Positions 25,905 through 38,090 of a stretch of DNA of 64,000 nt are shown here, piece after piece. Origin of the DNA: Phaeosaccion multiseriatum. Lineage: Eukaryota > Ochrophyta, other classes. Every line of letters starts with the position of its first letter. The first letter of the stretch is position 1. Location: positions 992,001 through 1,056,000 of the forward strand of contig OZ218957.1 of NCBI GenBank assembly GCA_965112735.1, written 5' to 3'. The position numbers and the translations under genes are program-made. The notes below the pieces were generated by a model, which was not told the DNA's origin, did no database searches, and was given only the letters and a program-made list of their open reading frames with translations.

Positions 25905-26970
25905 GCACTGAGCAGCGAAGTGAGGAGGCCTTCCTGTCTACTGCGCCTGCTGCAGGCGACAGAATGACGCGGCTCTTTACTCTTTACAAACAGGTGCACT
26001 CCTGTCGAGGGCTCTCCAGTGGTGGGTGCGTCCCTTGTGCAGCCTTTCTGCAGCTGCAAGGCAACGCCACCTGATTGAAGCCTCTTTCCGTGTGACCGCA
26101 TCCAGAAATTGGACGCAGCTGTGGCTGTGTGACTTGTGTGTAAGTCGGAGAGGGCGGTGCTCGCGTCCCACCTCAAGAGGAGAGGACCGGCGGACAGAAG
26201 GAGACTCGACTCACCCCACTGGGATCGCAGCACACTCGGAGCGCACTTTTGCCCTTTGCAGGGGAGACGTGCACGTATGGGAAGGAGGCAAGGCGAGGGG
26301 TGGGGTGGGCGGGAAAGACACACTGCAGGCAGCAGGGAGTTGAGGGAAGGGAACCACCGCATCACAGCCGAGAGAAGGGGGGTGGGAGTACGGCACCATG
26401 GCAACGCCTCCCTCTCTCCCTCTCTCGGCTGTTTCGCTGTGGCCCCCTTTCCTGACCTCCCTGCTGGGCCTCCGTTCCTAGCGGCCTTTGGCTGGAGTCG
26501 CCAGCCCTCGCTGTTTCCGCTTCCGCCACTTCCTTCTGCCGTGCCTGCACATGGCTGTCTCGGCCCATATCAGACAGGACTTTCCCACAGGTCGGAACAC
26601 CAGGGCCCTGGGTAGTTTTGCTTGCCCGACCCCTTCTTTGCGCCAAAGGCCAACAATGATCAGTCAATCCAGAGTGATCGGGTGAGATCCGAGGAGGTGA
26701 GGCGCCGACACAAAGGGGCGTGTTTGCCTTGGGTGTGGAGCCAATACCCAAGTTGCCGCCACCTCCTCGCACGGCAGAGGCGGCCTCAGCGAGGCAGCCG
26801 CGGAGGATTGGGGCTGCTTCAAACGATCAAACCGCTCTGTGTGATACAGGCTTCGGGAAGTGATTACTTGACGTGACATGGGTTGTATTGATAAGTATCA
26901 GATGAGAATCTACAATTCACAAGCTTGCGGTAATCCAAGATGGCAATCCACCTTCACCGCCCCTCATTGG
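25905..26970. other. convergent intergenic region, no gene recognised
   Basis: About 1.07 kb between the FPGS stop and the Rab stop. Several open frames cross it but show no family motif, no plausible splice partners and mixed codon use. It likely holds the two 3' untranslated regions and terminators. Confidence 0.45.
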
Positions 26971-28889
26971 TCAACAGCAGTCCATACTGCTGCCGCCCTT
27001 GTCATCCCCTGGAGTGTCCAACTTCATACTCGCCCCTGTTCTCTCGTTGCTTCCATCCGCAGCCTGAAGTGAGGAGCCCGGCACAAGTGTGTTGGGCGAT
27101 AGCAGCAGTAGCAGTTGGTAATACAGCAGGGGGGGGGGGGGGAGGAGCCAAGAGAGCAGCGCAACCACAGAGGAAGAAGCATGAGACCAAACGCAATACA
27201 AACACACATTTCGTAGGCTCGCCTCGCTAAGGAAAGCAGTGCCAATGCTACGAGGGGACTCATTCACTCTAAGTATTCTAAACACCCCGCCCCTGCCCCA
27301 CACTCCATCTACTCACCTTCAATATCCTCCTGGTGAGCTCCTTGAAGGCATCTTCGACATTGTCCCCTGTCTTGGCCGAGGTCACCATGAAGCCCATGTC
27401 CCCACTGGTGGCGTACTCCCTGGCCTCATCCTCCGACACCACTGCCTCCATGTCGATCTTATTCCCAGTCACTGTCGCCACACAGCTGCAGCACAGGACA
27501 GGACAAGAACAGGACAGGGCCAGCAGGAGCCAAAAGAAGGGAGAGGAAGGGCAGGCGGGCAGAAACGTACGCAAGTACGCACAGAGAGGCAGTGTGGCGG
27601 CGGGTCTCTCGGGTCAAACAACACATGTGTACGGCTCTTGCTAGCCCTATGGGGCCTGCCAACCGCTGAGCCGCTGCAGGTCCTATAGAGAGCATTTCAG
27701 ACTGAACAAGGCCCTGCTGTGAGGGCTCCCCTGTCGGCACTTCCACATCCCTCTGCCCTGTGAATCTCATTCTCTCTTGGCGCTCACCATTTGTCGGCGT
27801 GTGCAAGCAAGTTCTTGCGCCAAGTCTCGAGGCTCGCAAAAGACTTGGCGTCGGTCACGTCATACACCAATAGCGCACCCTTCGCCTTTCGGTAGTAGGT
27901 CTGTGGGTGTGATGGGCGTACAGATGGGACAGTACAGTCAGTCAGCGCCCACACCCAGCGGGCAGAGTTGTGTCGGGCAAGTTTGCGTCCCGCTTGTTTG
28001 GCCCCTCCTCGCCTCCAAAGCCTTGGATTATTGGTAGTGACTCCCTTGTGGCCATTTCGTCCTCCTGCTTCTTCGCCTTCTCATCCTCCGTACCTTCATC
28101 ATCGACGCGTATCGCTCCTGTCCAGCTGTGTCCCAGATTTGTAACTTTACCGAAACACCGTCCACGTCCATCTTTTTTGTCATAAACTCTACCCCAATTG
28201 TGCTGCAGAGTTGGGCATTGAAGAGAGGGAGGGGGGAGAGAGGGGGGGTTGGCGGCGCAATGGGGAGGGGACCAGGCAACAGCAAGGACGGGCGTTGGTT
28301 GCACTCGAGCGGTAGGTAGGTGAGCAAACGGCTCCGGAACATTAAAGCGCAGAACCCTGCCAGCACTATGTTGGTTCAGCCCACCAGCAGGTAGGGCAGA
28401 CGAAACGCGAGCCACGCTGCTCCATGTCATGTCTTCCAGAAGGTGCTGGTCTTTCAGACCCAGATATGCAGCCAAGGAAACAGCAAAGCCAATCCTGCCG
28501 AATACAGCAATCACCCTGCCAGTTTCGAGCCCGCTGCAGCTACAGAACAGTGCTGCGTTGTCGGAGAGGGTCCTGTGTGGGACAAAGTGGGCTTCCCTCG
28601 TTCGCTCCCTTCTCAAAATGCTCTTCCAACTCAGCCTTTCCAAGCGAACGGGCAAGACTCTACCCGCCACAACGGAACATCCATTTCCCTAGTCAGCCCT
28701 GAACACAATAGCACAAGGGCAACCTGAGTAGCCTTGCTCCCCCACGCCTTTCGCGCTCCTCGCGTACCTCATAAAGTCCGAGCTAAATTCGTTGCTGTGG
28801 AACCGCGCTATAAGATTGCTCTTCCCTACCCCGCTATTCCCCAGCAACACAATCTTGATGGGCTCCGTGTCTTCTCCTGCCCCCGCCAT
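26971..28889 (-). CDS. Rab-family small GTPase with C-terminal double cysteine
   Basis: Vesicle-traffic GTPase of 201 residues. Five exons: 28768-28889, 28094-28202, 27788-27900, 27317-27485 and 26971-27063, all phase-consistent. The P-loop is GNSGVGKS, switch I includes TIGVEF, switch II is [10 protein letters not shown]4 is GNKID and G5 is [13 protein letters not shown] is a standard Rab strand. The last exon was found by phase and by its ending MDCC, the geranylgeranylation signal, which sits about 250 bp from the previous exon. The variable tail is Gly/Ser/Asp-rich. Switch motifs are compatible with the Rab1/8/11/18 range and I cannot name the subclass. It lies 256 bp downstream of the Misato stop on the same strand. 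Confidence 0.94.
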
Positions 28890-29145
28890 CTTCCTTGGCG
28901 CGCGCTATTTATCGTGATCTCCCTCGCCTGGCACAAACGAAACTCGAAACTCAAAAAGCTTCGCTCCTTACGTAAGATGCTTATGCGCAAAGGTAACGGG
29001 GCGGCGACTCGGAGTCCCATCCTCCCTTTGCCTTTTCGCTTTGCAACACGAGGAGACAGAGGAGGTTGAGGTGGCAAGGGGTTGTAAAGGGGTTGCTCCA
29101 TCCCTCCACCAAAGGCATCAAGACATCCAAGAGAGGGGAAAGAGA

Positions 29146-32100
29146 TCAATCGTCATTAGCGTCATCATCATCATCATCGTCCTCCCTGGACCCGTAGGCC
29201 TGAGCCACCTCTCTCAGCTGCTCCCTCACGGAGTCAGCGTCGTCCCTCTCCCACCCGTTCTTGTCAAGCGCCAAGCGAACAAGGGCAGACTCCAGCCTCA
29301 GGCCCTCCGCCAGGTCGTGCAGGAAGGGGCTGTGCCTTCTTGACGCGTCCACCCCTGCCATCACCGACACCTCGTCGCACATCATCCTATCACTCTGCCC
29401 CTGACCCTGTTCCTGCCCCTGCAGCACCTCCCCACGCTCCCCCACCGAGGCTCTAAAGACGAGGGGGAACGAGAGGGGGATTGGCAGGGGTGTGCGCAGG
29501 GCAAGGCCGCTGACTGCCGCTCCCACTCCCGCCGCCCCGCTCCCGAGCACATCCTGCATAGCTGCGTCCTGCTGGTCGAGAGAGAGGGAGAGGCCTCGAC
29601 ACACCAGAGACGAGCAGTCTCCCACTCGACCCCAGATGGGCCTATTGCTATTGCTATTACTATTGCTATTGCTACTGCTACTGCTACTGCTACTGCTGGC
29701 GCCAGGAGGACCAAGGTGTGCCATGAGCACCGAAGGTAGACCCTGCGCTGAGCTGAAGGGGGGCGTGCGGTCCTGCATCTGGGGGAATGGAGAAGGAGAG
29801 AGAGAGGGGGGGGGGGGGGAGAGCGAGAGAGAGAGAGGGAGAGAGAGAGACACACACAGAGAGAGACAGGAGAGAGCGAAACAGGTCATGCTCTCAACTG
29901 CGATGCATACCGTGCAAAGAGGAGAACAATAGACCCCAGGCAAGGGACACCAAATCCCATCAAGCCCGTCCGCCACGGTGCGCACTCGGCGTCTCTTGTC
30001 TCTGCGCGTTATGTTGTCCCTCTCTCTGCTTGTCCCAATGCTCGTGTGTGTGCGTGTGTGTGTTGTGGATGCCTCCCCTCCCCTTCTCCCCTCCCCCCCC
30101 CCCCCCCCCCACACACACACACTCCCACTCCCTCTCCCCTTCTCTACCCGCCCCTTTCCCTTCCCTACCCTCCTCTCCCCTCCCGCCCTACCAACCCATC
30201 CACCAACCCACCTGCCGTAACATCTCCCTCAAGCCCCCTCCCTCCACGTCCGGCTCCGGCAGCGGCAGATACGCCGACAAGGATCCGAAACGCACATCTT
30301 CCCTCCTAAGCTGCCCCCCACCCCCCTTACGCGCGTCTGCCACCGCCGCCCCTGACTTGATCGCGTCCATCCAGTCCAACACGGAGCCCCTCACGACGGG
30401 ACCGGCGCTGTGGCTGGGGCGGGAGAAGCGGTAGGGGGAGGTTGCGGTGTCTAGAGCGGCAGCGAGGATACTGCTCGTGTGGTACGCCTTATGCGTGTCC
30501 ACGGCGAGGTGGGGCGACACCTGAAGACATGTCAAGTCAAGCGATCCGTCAGTCAATCAATCAGTCGGTCAGGTGGTCAGTCAGTCAGTCAAGTCAGTCA
30601 GTCAATCTATCAGTCCATCAGTCGCTAAATCAGCAAGTGCAGACAGGCAGGCGGTCAAGAGGCTTGTGTCTGGAAGACCCAGGCATCAAGACAGCTAACC
30701 CCACTGCTGATCTGTACACGACGGTCCATCTGCTCGACAAGGCAACCAGCCAGGCCGCATACACACACAGCAGCCGACCCCCCCCCCGTTGTCGCCATTC
30801 ACTCACACACTCAAGCACTCACGCACTCACGTTGGCAGCGGCGTCTTCATCCAGTAGCAGAGTGAGCGGCGCCAGCTCCAGCAGGCTCGACATACAGAGC
30901 GCAGCGTTGACGGCGGAACGAGCCACGGCCTGCCCGGTCTGCCCCCCGGGGGAGGTTGGAGTCGTATGGGCTAGTGATTTGCGGAAGGCGAAGCACGAGA
31001 TGGGCACGTTCCTGCCGACAGGGGAGCACGGGCAGGGCAAGGGGGTGGGGGGTGGGGGGTTCCATCACAGGGGTGTGTAAAAGAGGGCGAATCAGGAGAG
31101 GGAAGAGCGTGAGGGCAGAGTGAAGACGGGACAAGAGGGGCATGGAGAGAGGCTCGAGGGGCAGCCGGGGCACGCGGGGACAGGAGTGAGAGGGAAAGCA
31201 ATGAGGTACTGTATGGGGCTGGGGTAGGAGGGGGTGTAATCTGGGTTGGTTCCCTTTCTTCTGCCTCTCTGACTGACCTGCACTCGTCGGCGAAGTCCGT
31301 TATCAGCGAGCAGGACAGCCCCCCCCAGCCGCCGTGCGTGTCCGACAGGAGGTTGAGCCCCTGCACAGCGTCGCACTCCTCCAACTGCGCCCTGTTGACG
31401 TGTTGAAGTGACAACATGTTTTACGTGTCGTGTCGACGTTATGAAAGTGGGGTGGGCAGGCGTGGGACGTACAGAAAGGGAGCAGCGATGAAGTGAAGGA
31501 CATCAATTTCATACGATGAGGGCACTCACTCTCCCGCGAGGCTCCCATTGACGGGCCACTAACCTCAGCGAGTCGTTATAAGTGTCCCAGTCCTGCTCTG
31601 CCAGGTACCCTACCCCTCGCTGGCCCTTGCTGCCACAGCTAAAGTAGTCAAAGTCCGCCGAAATGTCCCGGAAGGGAAGCCTCTGGAAGGTGCTCGGGTG
31701 AGTGTAGCACTTTAGATAGTCCGACCAAGTGGTCACACTGTGGGGGTGGGCAGAGGGCATACGGCAGCGGATGGCAGGGAGTAGAGAGAGAGGAGAGAGG
31801 AGAGAGTAGAGCCAGCAGAGAGGGCGGAGGGCAGGAGGCAGAGGGCAGAGAGCATATGGCAGCAGATGGCAAGGAGTAGAGGAGAGAGGAGATATAGCAG
31901 GGAGGGCGGAGGGCAGAGAGCAGTGAGCATATGGCAGCAGATGGCAAGGAGTAGAGGAGAGAGGAGATATAGCAGGGAGGGCAGAGAGCAGAGAGCATAT
32001 GGCAGCATATGGCAGGGAGTAGAGGAGAGAGGAGATATAGCAGGGAGGGCAGGGAGTAGAGGACAGACATCAGAGAGTAAACAGCAACGATCAAAAGCAG

Positions 32101-33094
32101 GGAGCAGTCAGTGAGTATGGGGCGCGTAAGAGGGGCGTGCGGCGGAAGTGAGATGAGCAAGCCGCAGTAGCAACGGAACAGCGCGAAGCATACGGACGAA
32201 TCTAGTCATTGGTGTGGGGGCAGGCTTCCCTCCGCTGACGGTGGGGCGGAGCACATATACACAAGCACACAAGACACAGACATTGACATCCCTACCCGGC
32301 CCAGTTCTTTGACATACCTGTCGTCGAGGCCGAAGGGGTGGTCTCTTCGTCGCTTGTTCATAAAGTCATCCTTATCACCCTCCTCCTCCTCCTCCTCCTG
32401 CAAGGATTGGTGAGGCAATGAGAGGCCCGTTTGGGTTTACATTTGGCGTGCATCAGAGGGAGTTGCGTGACAGGGTGTGTGGTGTGTTGGCGTGGTGATG
32501 AGCATGAATGACCACGGCACGCTCTGGCACAGAGAGCGGATCAGACATCCCCGACAGGAGAGCACAGGAGCGCCAAGAGAAGGGACGGGTGGGGAGGGGA
32601 GGGTACACGCCTGAAATGCCGGAACCAAGCCAGGCAACAAACCAAGCCGTAATACGTCTCTTAGAGCCGTCTTTCTTTCACCTCTAGCCGCAGGTTCCTT
32701 CTCTCTCACCTCTCCTTCGCCCATACCCTCATCGTCGTCTGCGCCTCGGTCTTGCTCCTTGTCCAAGAACTCTAGGAAGGCGTTTTTGTGGGCCACTTGC
32801 TGCTGAATCTTTTGCACACCGCCCCCCCAGAGAGAGCGAACCATCTCCTCTGCCTCTTGCTGCTGCTGCTCTCTCTGCTGCTGCACATTCAGACACTGCT
32901 TGGATTCGCCCGTCGCCCCCATCAAGCCCTTGTCGGGCATACAGCCCAGTCCATCCCTGGTGGTGATGAGCAGATGCGAGGGGACAGGGTGAGAGAGCGG
33001 GAGTGGCACGGTATGTCCAGGAGGGGGCGGTGCCGCACTGGGACACGACCCAGAGAGCATTCTTACATCCGCCGATGCGCGCTGCCTCCAGAGG

Positions 33095-33133
<39 letters not shown>

Positions 33134-33538
33134 ACTGCCTCAGCAGACGTGCACTTGCCTGGTGTCAAAGATGAGCAGCCTCGGGGTGGGCTCCTCCTGC
33201 TCCTTGCCCTTCCAGCCCACCCGATACAGCACCTCCTTGCGATAGGTCTCGTGCAGCCCCCCTCGGAGATGCAGCTGAGACAGCTCGTCTTGGAAGTTCC
33301 AAAAGTGGGCCCCAACATGGTTTGCGTACCTGTCCGCGGGGGGGGCATTGGGTAGACAAAGAGAGGGGGGGTGTACGTGTCAAGTCATTCTGTAGGCAAT
33401 ATGGGAAGGGACTTCGCCGTGACGCGCGACCATCCCGACCTTACAAGCTCCACATATCCCTGCCTACTCCACCATCTACAGAGCTTGTCTTTCTCACCTG
33501 CCTACTTGGATCGTGAGCACCTCCCGCTCTTGAGCCAT
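29146..33538 (-). CDS. MSTO1: Misato/DML1-like tubulin-related protein
   Basis: Homologue of Misato (DML1), a tubulin-related protein linked to mitochondrial distribution and morphology. Nine exons: 33498-33538, 33159-33329, 32710-32956, 32318-32397, 31564-31737, 31278-31391, 30831-31011, 30212-30520 and 29146-29778, about 649 residues. The start MAQEREVLTIQVGRYANHVG then HFWNFQDE is the family N-terminus. TPRLLIFDTR, TWSDYLKCYTHP, LEECDAVQGLNLLSDTHGGWGGL and TSSILAAALDTATSPYR match family blocks in order. The C-terminus is acidic (DDDDDDDANDD). Intron 2 uses a GC donor (CCAG|GCAAGT), required for phase. Ser/Asn and Gln runs mark variable loops. Introns carry (GTCA)n, a 70-75 bp minisatellite and poly-C. 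A leader repeat lies just upstream of the ATG. Confidence 0.92.
30531..30616 (+). repeat. (AGTC)n-type tetranucleotide repeat in Misato intron 7
   Basis: Imperfect AGTC/AATC units lie within the 30521-30830 intron. The same motif reappears at 45188-45238 and 57789-57850 in other introns. Confidence 0.75.
31850..32070 (+). repeat. 70-75 bp minisatellite in Misato intron 4
   Basis: Three tandem copies start near 31853, 31928 and 31998. Each has the core GGAGTAGAGGAGAGAGGAGA followed by TATAGCAGGGAGGGC, and they differ by small changes. No coding sense. Confidence 0.8.
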
Positions 33539-34457
33539 TTTCCCAACTAGCTCCTCAATCGATTAGCCTCTCCTCGAAGGCCTTCCGGGATCTAGTGTAT
33601 CACTGGGACCAGGCCTTCATTCTGTGTGCTAGCTCCACTGTCGTTAGAGGAGCAGGGCGCGCTCTCGCGGGGGAAGGAGAAAGAAGGATCGCAAGGATGG
33701 CACTCCACGCCATGAAATCACAGATGGCTTTGGATTTGGAAGTGAATAAGGCCGATTTCTCGATTTCTCCTCCTAATATGGTGAGAAGCGTCTGGCCCAG
33801 AAGCCCGAAGCCAGGAGGGGGATACGGCCCAGAAGCCAGAAGCCAGAGAAAACCTCGCCTGGGGCCGAAAGAAGGAACTTCTGTGACTCTTGTCATTCGC
33901 TCTCCCGTGGCAGGTGCGGGGGGGGGACGGGCGTCCCACGACGAGGGTGGTGGTGTCAGAGACGTGTCAGGCAGCCAGGGAAGGAGGTGCAAGTACTGAT
34001 ATGACAGCGCGCCTTGGCCAGAGGCCTTTCAGTTTCAATTACCGCCGGCCGACCGGCTTTAAGAGTCTCAACAGGCATAGACATTTATTTTATTCGGCGG
34101 GTGTGTGCAAGCGCAGAGCACCCGCGTCGAGCGAGGGCAGTCTCCTCAGGCCAGCCGAGCACGACACCGCAGAACCTTGACACGGCCGCCATTCCTTGTC
34201 CACCTTCTCTGCGGGCAGGACACTGCCGCGGCGCACTCACAGTGGGGACAACCCTTATGTGCACGGTGACGTGGTGCATACCTTGTAAAGCGGCGGCACG
34301 ACGCGCTTAACAACTCTTTCGACGACACCGAAGACAGGGAGACATGCCTCTCTCTCTCTCTCGTGGTATGGGCATGGTTTGACGCAACTCCCTCTTGTGG
34401 CATGGTTTGACGCAGGTGAATCTAGTTAGCTTCATCCTTTCGTCTTCTTTCTTCTCA
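33539..34457. other. intergenic region upstream of Misato and downstream of the ABM-like gene
   Basis: About 920 bp. It begins with a leader repeat (33561-33617). A plus-strand frame starting at 33699 shows no family motif and was not called. Two direct copies of CATGGTTTGACGCA lie at about 34370 and 34400, just past the stop of the ABM-like gene. Confidence 0.4.
33561..33617 (-). repeat. leader repeat copy A, upstream of Misato
   Basis: A segment of about 57 bp beginning 23 bp before the Misato ATG. It contains GGCCTTCCGGGATC-(T)-AGTGTATC. It matches copy B (35316-35371), upstream of the neighbouring gene, at roughly four positions in five by eye. Confidence 0.65.
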
Positions 34458-35288
34458 TTACTCTCTTTGAAACTCCTGTTGGAGCATCACGTTCGAGTAC
34501 GTGAATGAAAATCGTTCCGAGGCAATGTCTATGGCTTGGAGAAACGGATGAGTCTCCGGAACATCTTCAATGGCTTCGGCTGCTGTAATGGCTGCTGGTT
34601 CTGATGTCCAATAGACCAAGTCCAGCCATAAACTGCTGTCTTCGTACCCTTGTGCTAGAATGCGATGCGCTGCTGTGCCAATCGTTTCAAAGAAGGGCGT
34701 AGTCATCTTCCCGTCGCCAACAAACTCCGTGTCGTCCACGTCCGGAACCAAGGTAAAGGAGGCCAGCTCTACGACAGGCGCCACCATGGTTGAAGAAGGT
34801 GCCGTCCAATCCAACTGAATAGCTGCGTGTGAAAGCGTCAACGTGGTAGCATTGATGGAGCTTAAGAAAGGCTGTGCTTGCGGCCAGACTAGAATATCTT
34901 CTGCCGCCTTTGAGGCTGCTGTCATGCTCGTCCAGTGGACAATGTCGGACCAAACACCTTCGTTCAGTACCAACGATCGGCTTACAGCGCTACCGTTGGT
35001 ACCCTCAAAGAAGCCCTGCAACGCTTTCGCGTCCTCGATGAAACTGTCTACACCAATCGCCGAATCATTTACGAGCGAAAACTGTGCCAATTCAATCACG
35101 TGCCTGTGATGCTGTTGATGAGGACTCACCACGCCGTTTGCGTATTTACCCCAAAGACCCAGGCACAAGGCACCGAGCCCAAGAAGTGTAGTGGCATATG
35201 CCAAAGCATGGCACCATTTTTTGTTTTCATTGCTGCTACCTTTAGCACTCCTGATCAAGCTGGTGGACTCGTCACCTCCATCGTCCAT
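34458..35288 (-). CDS. type II membrane protein with two tandem ABM-like (dimeric alpha/beta barrel) domains
   Basis: Family not named. Intronless, 276 residues from ATG 35288; a TTG-started frame extends 8 codons further. The cytosolic N-terminus carries ESTSLI, which fits the acidic dileucine sorting signal [DE]xxxL[LI]. One membrane span follows (about 33-50, LAYATTLLGLGALCLGLW). The lumenal part is an internal duplication: VIELAQFSLVNDS to about residue 155, and VVELASFTLVPDVDDTEF to about 270. Each half has a strand, a helix around W-x-D-(IL)-V-x-W-T-S, and a helix with A-A-x-A-x-E/D, as in ABM/ferredoxin-like folds. Possible N-glycosylation sites are NDS, NGS and NAT. The DNA is less GC-rich than its neighbours and free of simple repeats, which hints at recent origin or transfer. 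Domain call is by pattern only. Confidence 0.7.
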   Translation of the reverse strand: MDDGGDESTSLIRSAKGSSNENKKWCHALAYATTLLGLGALCLGLWGKYANGVVSPHQQHHRHVIELAQFSLVNDSAIGVDSFIEDAKALQGFFEGTNGSAVSRSLVLNEGVWSDIVHWTSMTAASKAAEDILVWPQAQPFLSSINATTLTLSHAAIQLDWTAPSSTMVAPVVELASFTLVPDVDDTEFVGDGKMTTPFFETIGTAAHRILAQGYEDSSLWLDLVYWTSEPAAITAAEAIEDVPETHPFLQAIDIASERFSFTYSNVMLQQEFQRE

Positions 35289-35315
35289 TTCTTGTTCAAA
35301 TATTCCAATCAACCC

Positions 35316-35371
35316 GATCAGCTTCTTCTTCGAGGCCTTCCGGGATCAAGTGTATCGCTGCGCCCAGGCGC
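35316..35371 (-). repeat. leader repeat copy B, upstream of the ABM-like gene
   Basis: Begins 28 bp before the ATG at 35288. It shares GGCCTTCCGGGATC and AGTGTATC with copy A at 33561-33617, in the same orientation and at nearly the same distance from a start codon. Confidence 0.65.
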
Positions 35372-35557
35372 TCATCCCGTATGCTCCGAGCTAGATTTAG
35401 TTTTTCGCGGGTGAACAGGGGCTGTTGGTACTCCACCGCCATTTGCAGGGGAGGGCTCCTCCGCTATACACATCTTCGGCGGAGGATGGAGCGGGGACGA
35501 TAGGTACAGTGCTATAGAGAACGGATGGGCAAAACGTAAGGCTAGAGGGAAGACGCC

Positions 35558-38059
35558 ATGGCGGAGGCGGCAGCTCCTCCAGCGGCGGTGCAGCTCGCTT
35601 CACCAGAAGAGGAGTCTACTGAGGGGGATGAGTGTGCTCCTCTGTCGCTGCCCTTCCTCACGGGCAATCCCCAGATTTACGTGCAGTCGGGCACGCTCTC
35701 TATCAACAGGGCTGCAGCCATTGCGGCGCAAGCCTTTGCGGCTGCTCCGCCAGGTACTGCGGGTGATGATAGTGATGCAAGCGGTGGAGACAGCGGCGAG
35801 GATATGCAGTCAGTGGTGTGTATCACCGCAGTACCTGCACACATGATCCCCACAGACATCCTCTCGTTCATGGCACCCTTCAAGCAGCGTACCCACTGTG
35901 TCCGCGTCTTGAGGCCGTGCTACCCGGGCAGCGACGCGCTCCAGTACATGCTGTTTGTGCATCTGGACCAGGTGAGACGTTGGTTGTGTTCACAACAACA
36001 TCCATGAATTCGCGTGTCTCCAAGGCTGTCTATTCAGCTACTCCTCTCTCCTCAACCGGCGGACGTCTTTCTTCTCTCGTTCCAACAGGCTTCGACGGCG
36101 AGGGACTTCTACCTCCAGTTCAATGGCAGGCTCTTCAGCAGCATGGAGGAGGACCGCTGTGAGGTTGTGTTTGTGTCTTCTCTTACCTTCGATACTGACG
36201 ACACCCAACCGCAGCAGCTGCAGCAGCAGCAGGGACGGCTGGGGGACGTGAGTGGTTGTGAAAGCAGCTGTGGTTTAATGCCGTGGGCATCTAAATCCAG
36301 CAGCCTTCCACCGCAGCCGCAGCAACAGCAGACGGAGCTCCGAGCCTCCGCGGCGCCCTCTCCCACCGGCGATTCCCTTCGAGCGACCGCCATGTGTGTG
36401 ATCTGTATGGAGGGCATGGAGCAGCAGGTACTCACCACCGCTTGCAACCACAGCTTCCACATCGACTGCCTGGCCAAGTGGCAAGACAGCCCGTGCCCTG
36501 TGTGTCGGTTCCATCACAATAGCGGGAGCGAAGAGTCCGCCTGTCAGGTACGCACGCGCTTGTGGCCGCCTCTACCGACCCCTCCCCCCTCTCCTCCTCC
36601 TCTCCTTCCGTCTCTGCTGAGAAGCCTCAAAACCCTCGCTGCGGCCTTTGTCTCTCTCGCTTGTATTATGCCCCCCCCCCCCCTCTGTCCTGTCCACGAG
36701 CGCAGGAATGCCACACGACCACGAACCTCTATGTGTGCCTGCTGTGCGGCTATGTGGGGTGCGGGCGGAGGGGAGACGGACTGGCGCACTCACGCGCCCA
36801 CTACGACTCCACCCTACACGCCTACGCCCTGGAGATCGAAACGCAGCAGGTAGGGTAGGGGCAGTTTATTTATATACATATATATATATATATATGTACA
36901 AGGGATGAGGGGCGTTGAGAGCATGGCGCTGCTTGCCCAGTGCGTGGAGTGTAATGGCATGCTCTGCCTCACCCCTTTTCCCCCCCGCCCACCCTGTGTC
37001 ATTCTGCCGCTGCCATCCTTTTCTGCTGACTTCTGCTACCATCCTTCGGCGGCCATCATTTGTTGCCCAGGTGTGGGACTATGCCGGGGACGGTTACGTT
37101 CACCGCCTGATCCATAACAAGGCCGATGGAAAGCTCGTGGAGGTGCCCAATCCGATGCAAGCCTCGGAGGAGAGGCCGTGCCTGCCCCTGCAGCTCTCGG
37201 ACGTTCAACAGGTGGGTCATATCCACACGCACACGCACACATGCACACACACATACACGCACACACGGCCCTTGACGGGACCGGTTGCGGCTCCTATTCG
37301 ACGTTCTTTTGCTTCCCCTCCCCCCTCCCCGCTCCTTTCTTGATGCTGACTTACCGTGCTTCGCTTCTTTGCGACTTGCACGGCGCCTTGCCGCGTCTCT
37401 GCCTCCTCTACCTCTATCGCATCTACCTCTGCCTCTGCCTCTGCCTCTGTCCCTACCTCTATCGCCTCTACCTCTGCCTCTGCCTCTGTCCCTACCTCTA
37501 TCGAATCTACCTCTGCCTCTGCCTCTACCTCTGTCCCTACCTCCTCTGTCTCTCTCTGCCTCCTCTACCTCTATCGCATCTACCTCTGCCTCTGCCTCTG
37601 CCTCTGCCTCTGTCCCTACCTCTATCGCATCTACCTCTGCCTCTGCCTCTGTCCCTACCTCTATCGCATCTACCTCTGCCTCTGCCTCTGCCTCTGTCCC
37701 TACCTCTATCGCATCTACCTCTGCCTCTGCCTCTGCCTCTGTCCCTACCTGTATCGCATCTACCTTTGCGCCTCACTCCTCTCCATGGTGTGTGTCAGGA
37801 GCGCCTGGTGCACGGTAAGCTCGAGGGGCTCGCGCTGCAGTACAACACGCTCCTCGCCAGCCAGCTTGAGGAACAGCGGCGCTACTACGAGGGCCTCATC
37901 AACAGCGGAGTGGCGCTGAGCAGCAGTGGGGCGGGTGGAGGAGGAGGCGAGGGGCGAGGGGGCAGGGGAGGTCAGGGGGGAGGACCGAGCCAAAGTACAT
38001 GGGGGGCGACAACCTCTGCATTAGGAGGAAGAGGAGGAGGAGGGAGAGGAGGAGGAGGA

Positions 38060-38090
<31 letters not shown>

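Noticed and set aside
25905-26970. Several overlapping frames on both strands between FPGS and Rab
   Set aside because: No family motif and none fits with neighbouring exons; composition alone explains them.
27002-27303. Frames suggesting a different hydrophobic C-terminus for the Rab protein
   Set aside because: An exon at 26971-27063 joins in phase 0 and ends in Asp-Cys-Cys-stop, the expected prenylation signal.
36606-36660. Possible BRAP2 micro-exon encoding C-G-L-C
   Set aside because: It could not be joined in phase, and direct joining of exon 2 to 36706 forms C-Q-E-C with the correct spacing for the UBP finger.
37285-37818. Repetitive Leu/Cys/Tyr or Ser/Thr frames in BRAP2 intron 4
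   Set aside because: All frames are open through the minisatellite; donor and acceptor phase and the VWDYAG to coiled-coil continuity show it is an intron.
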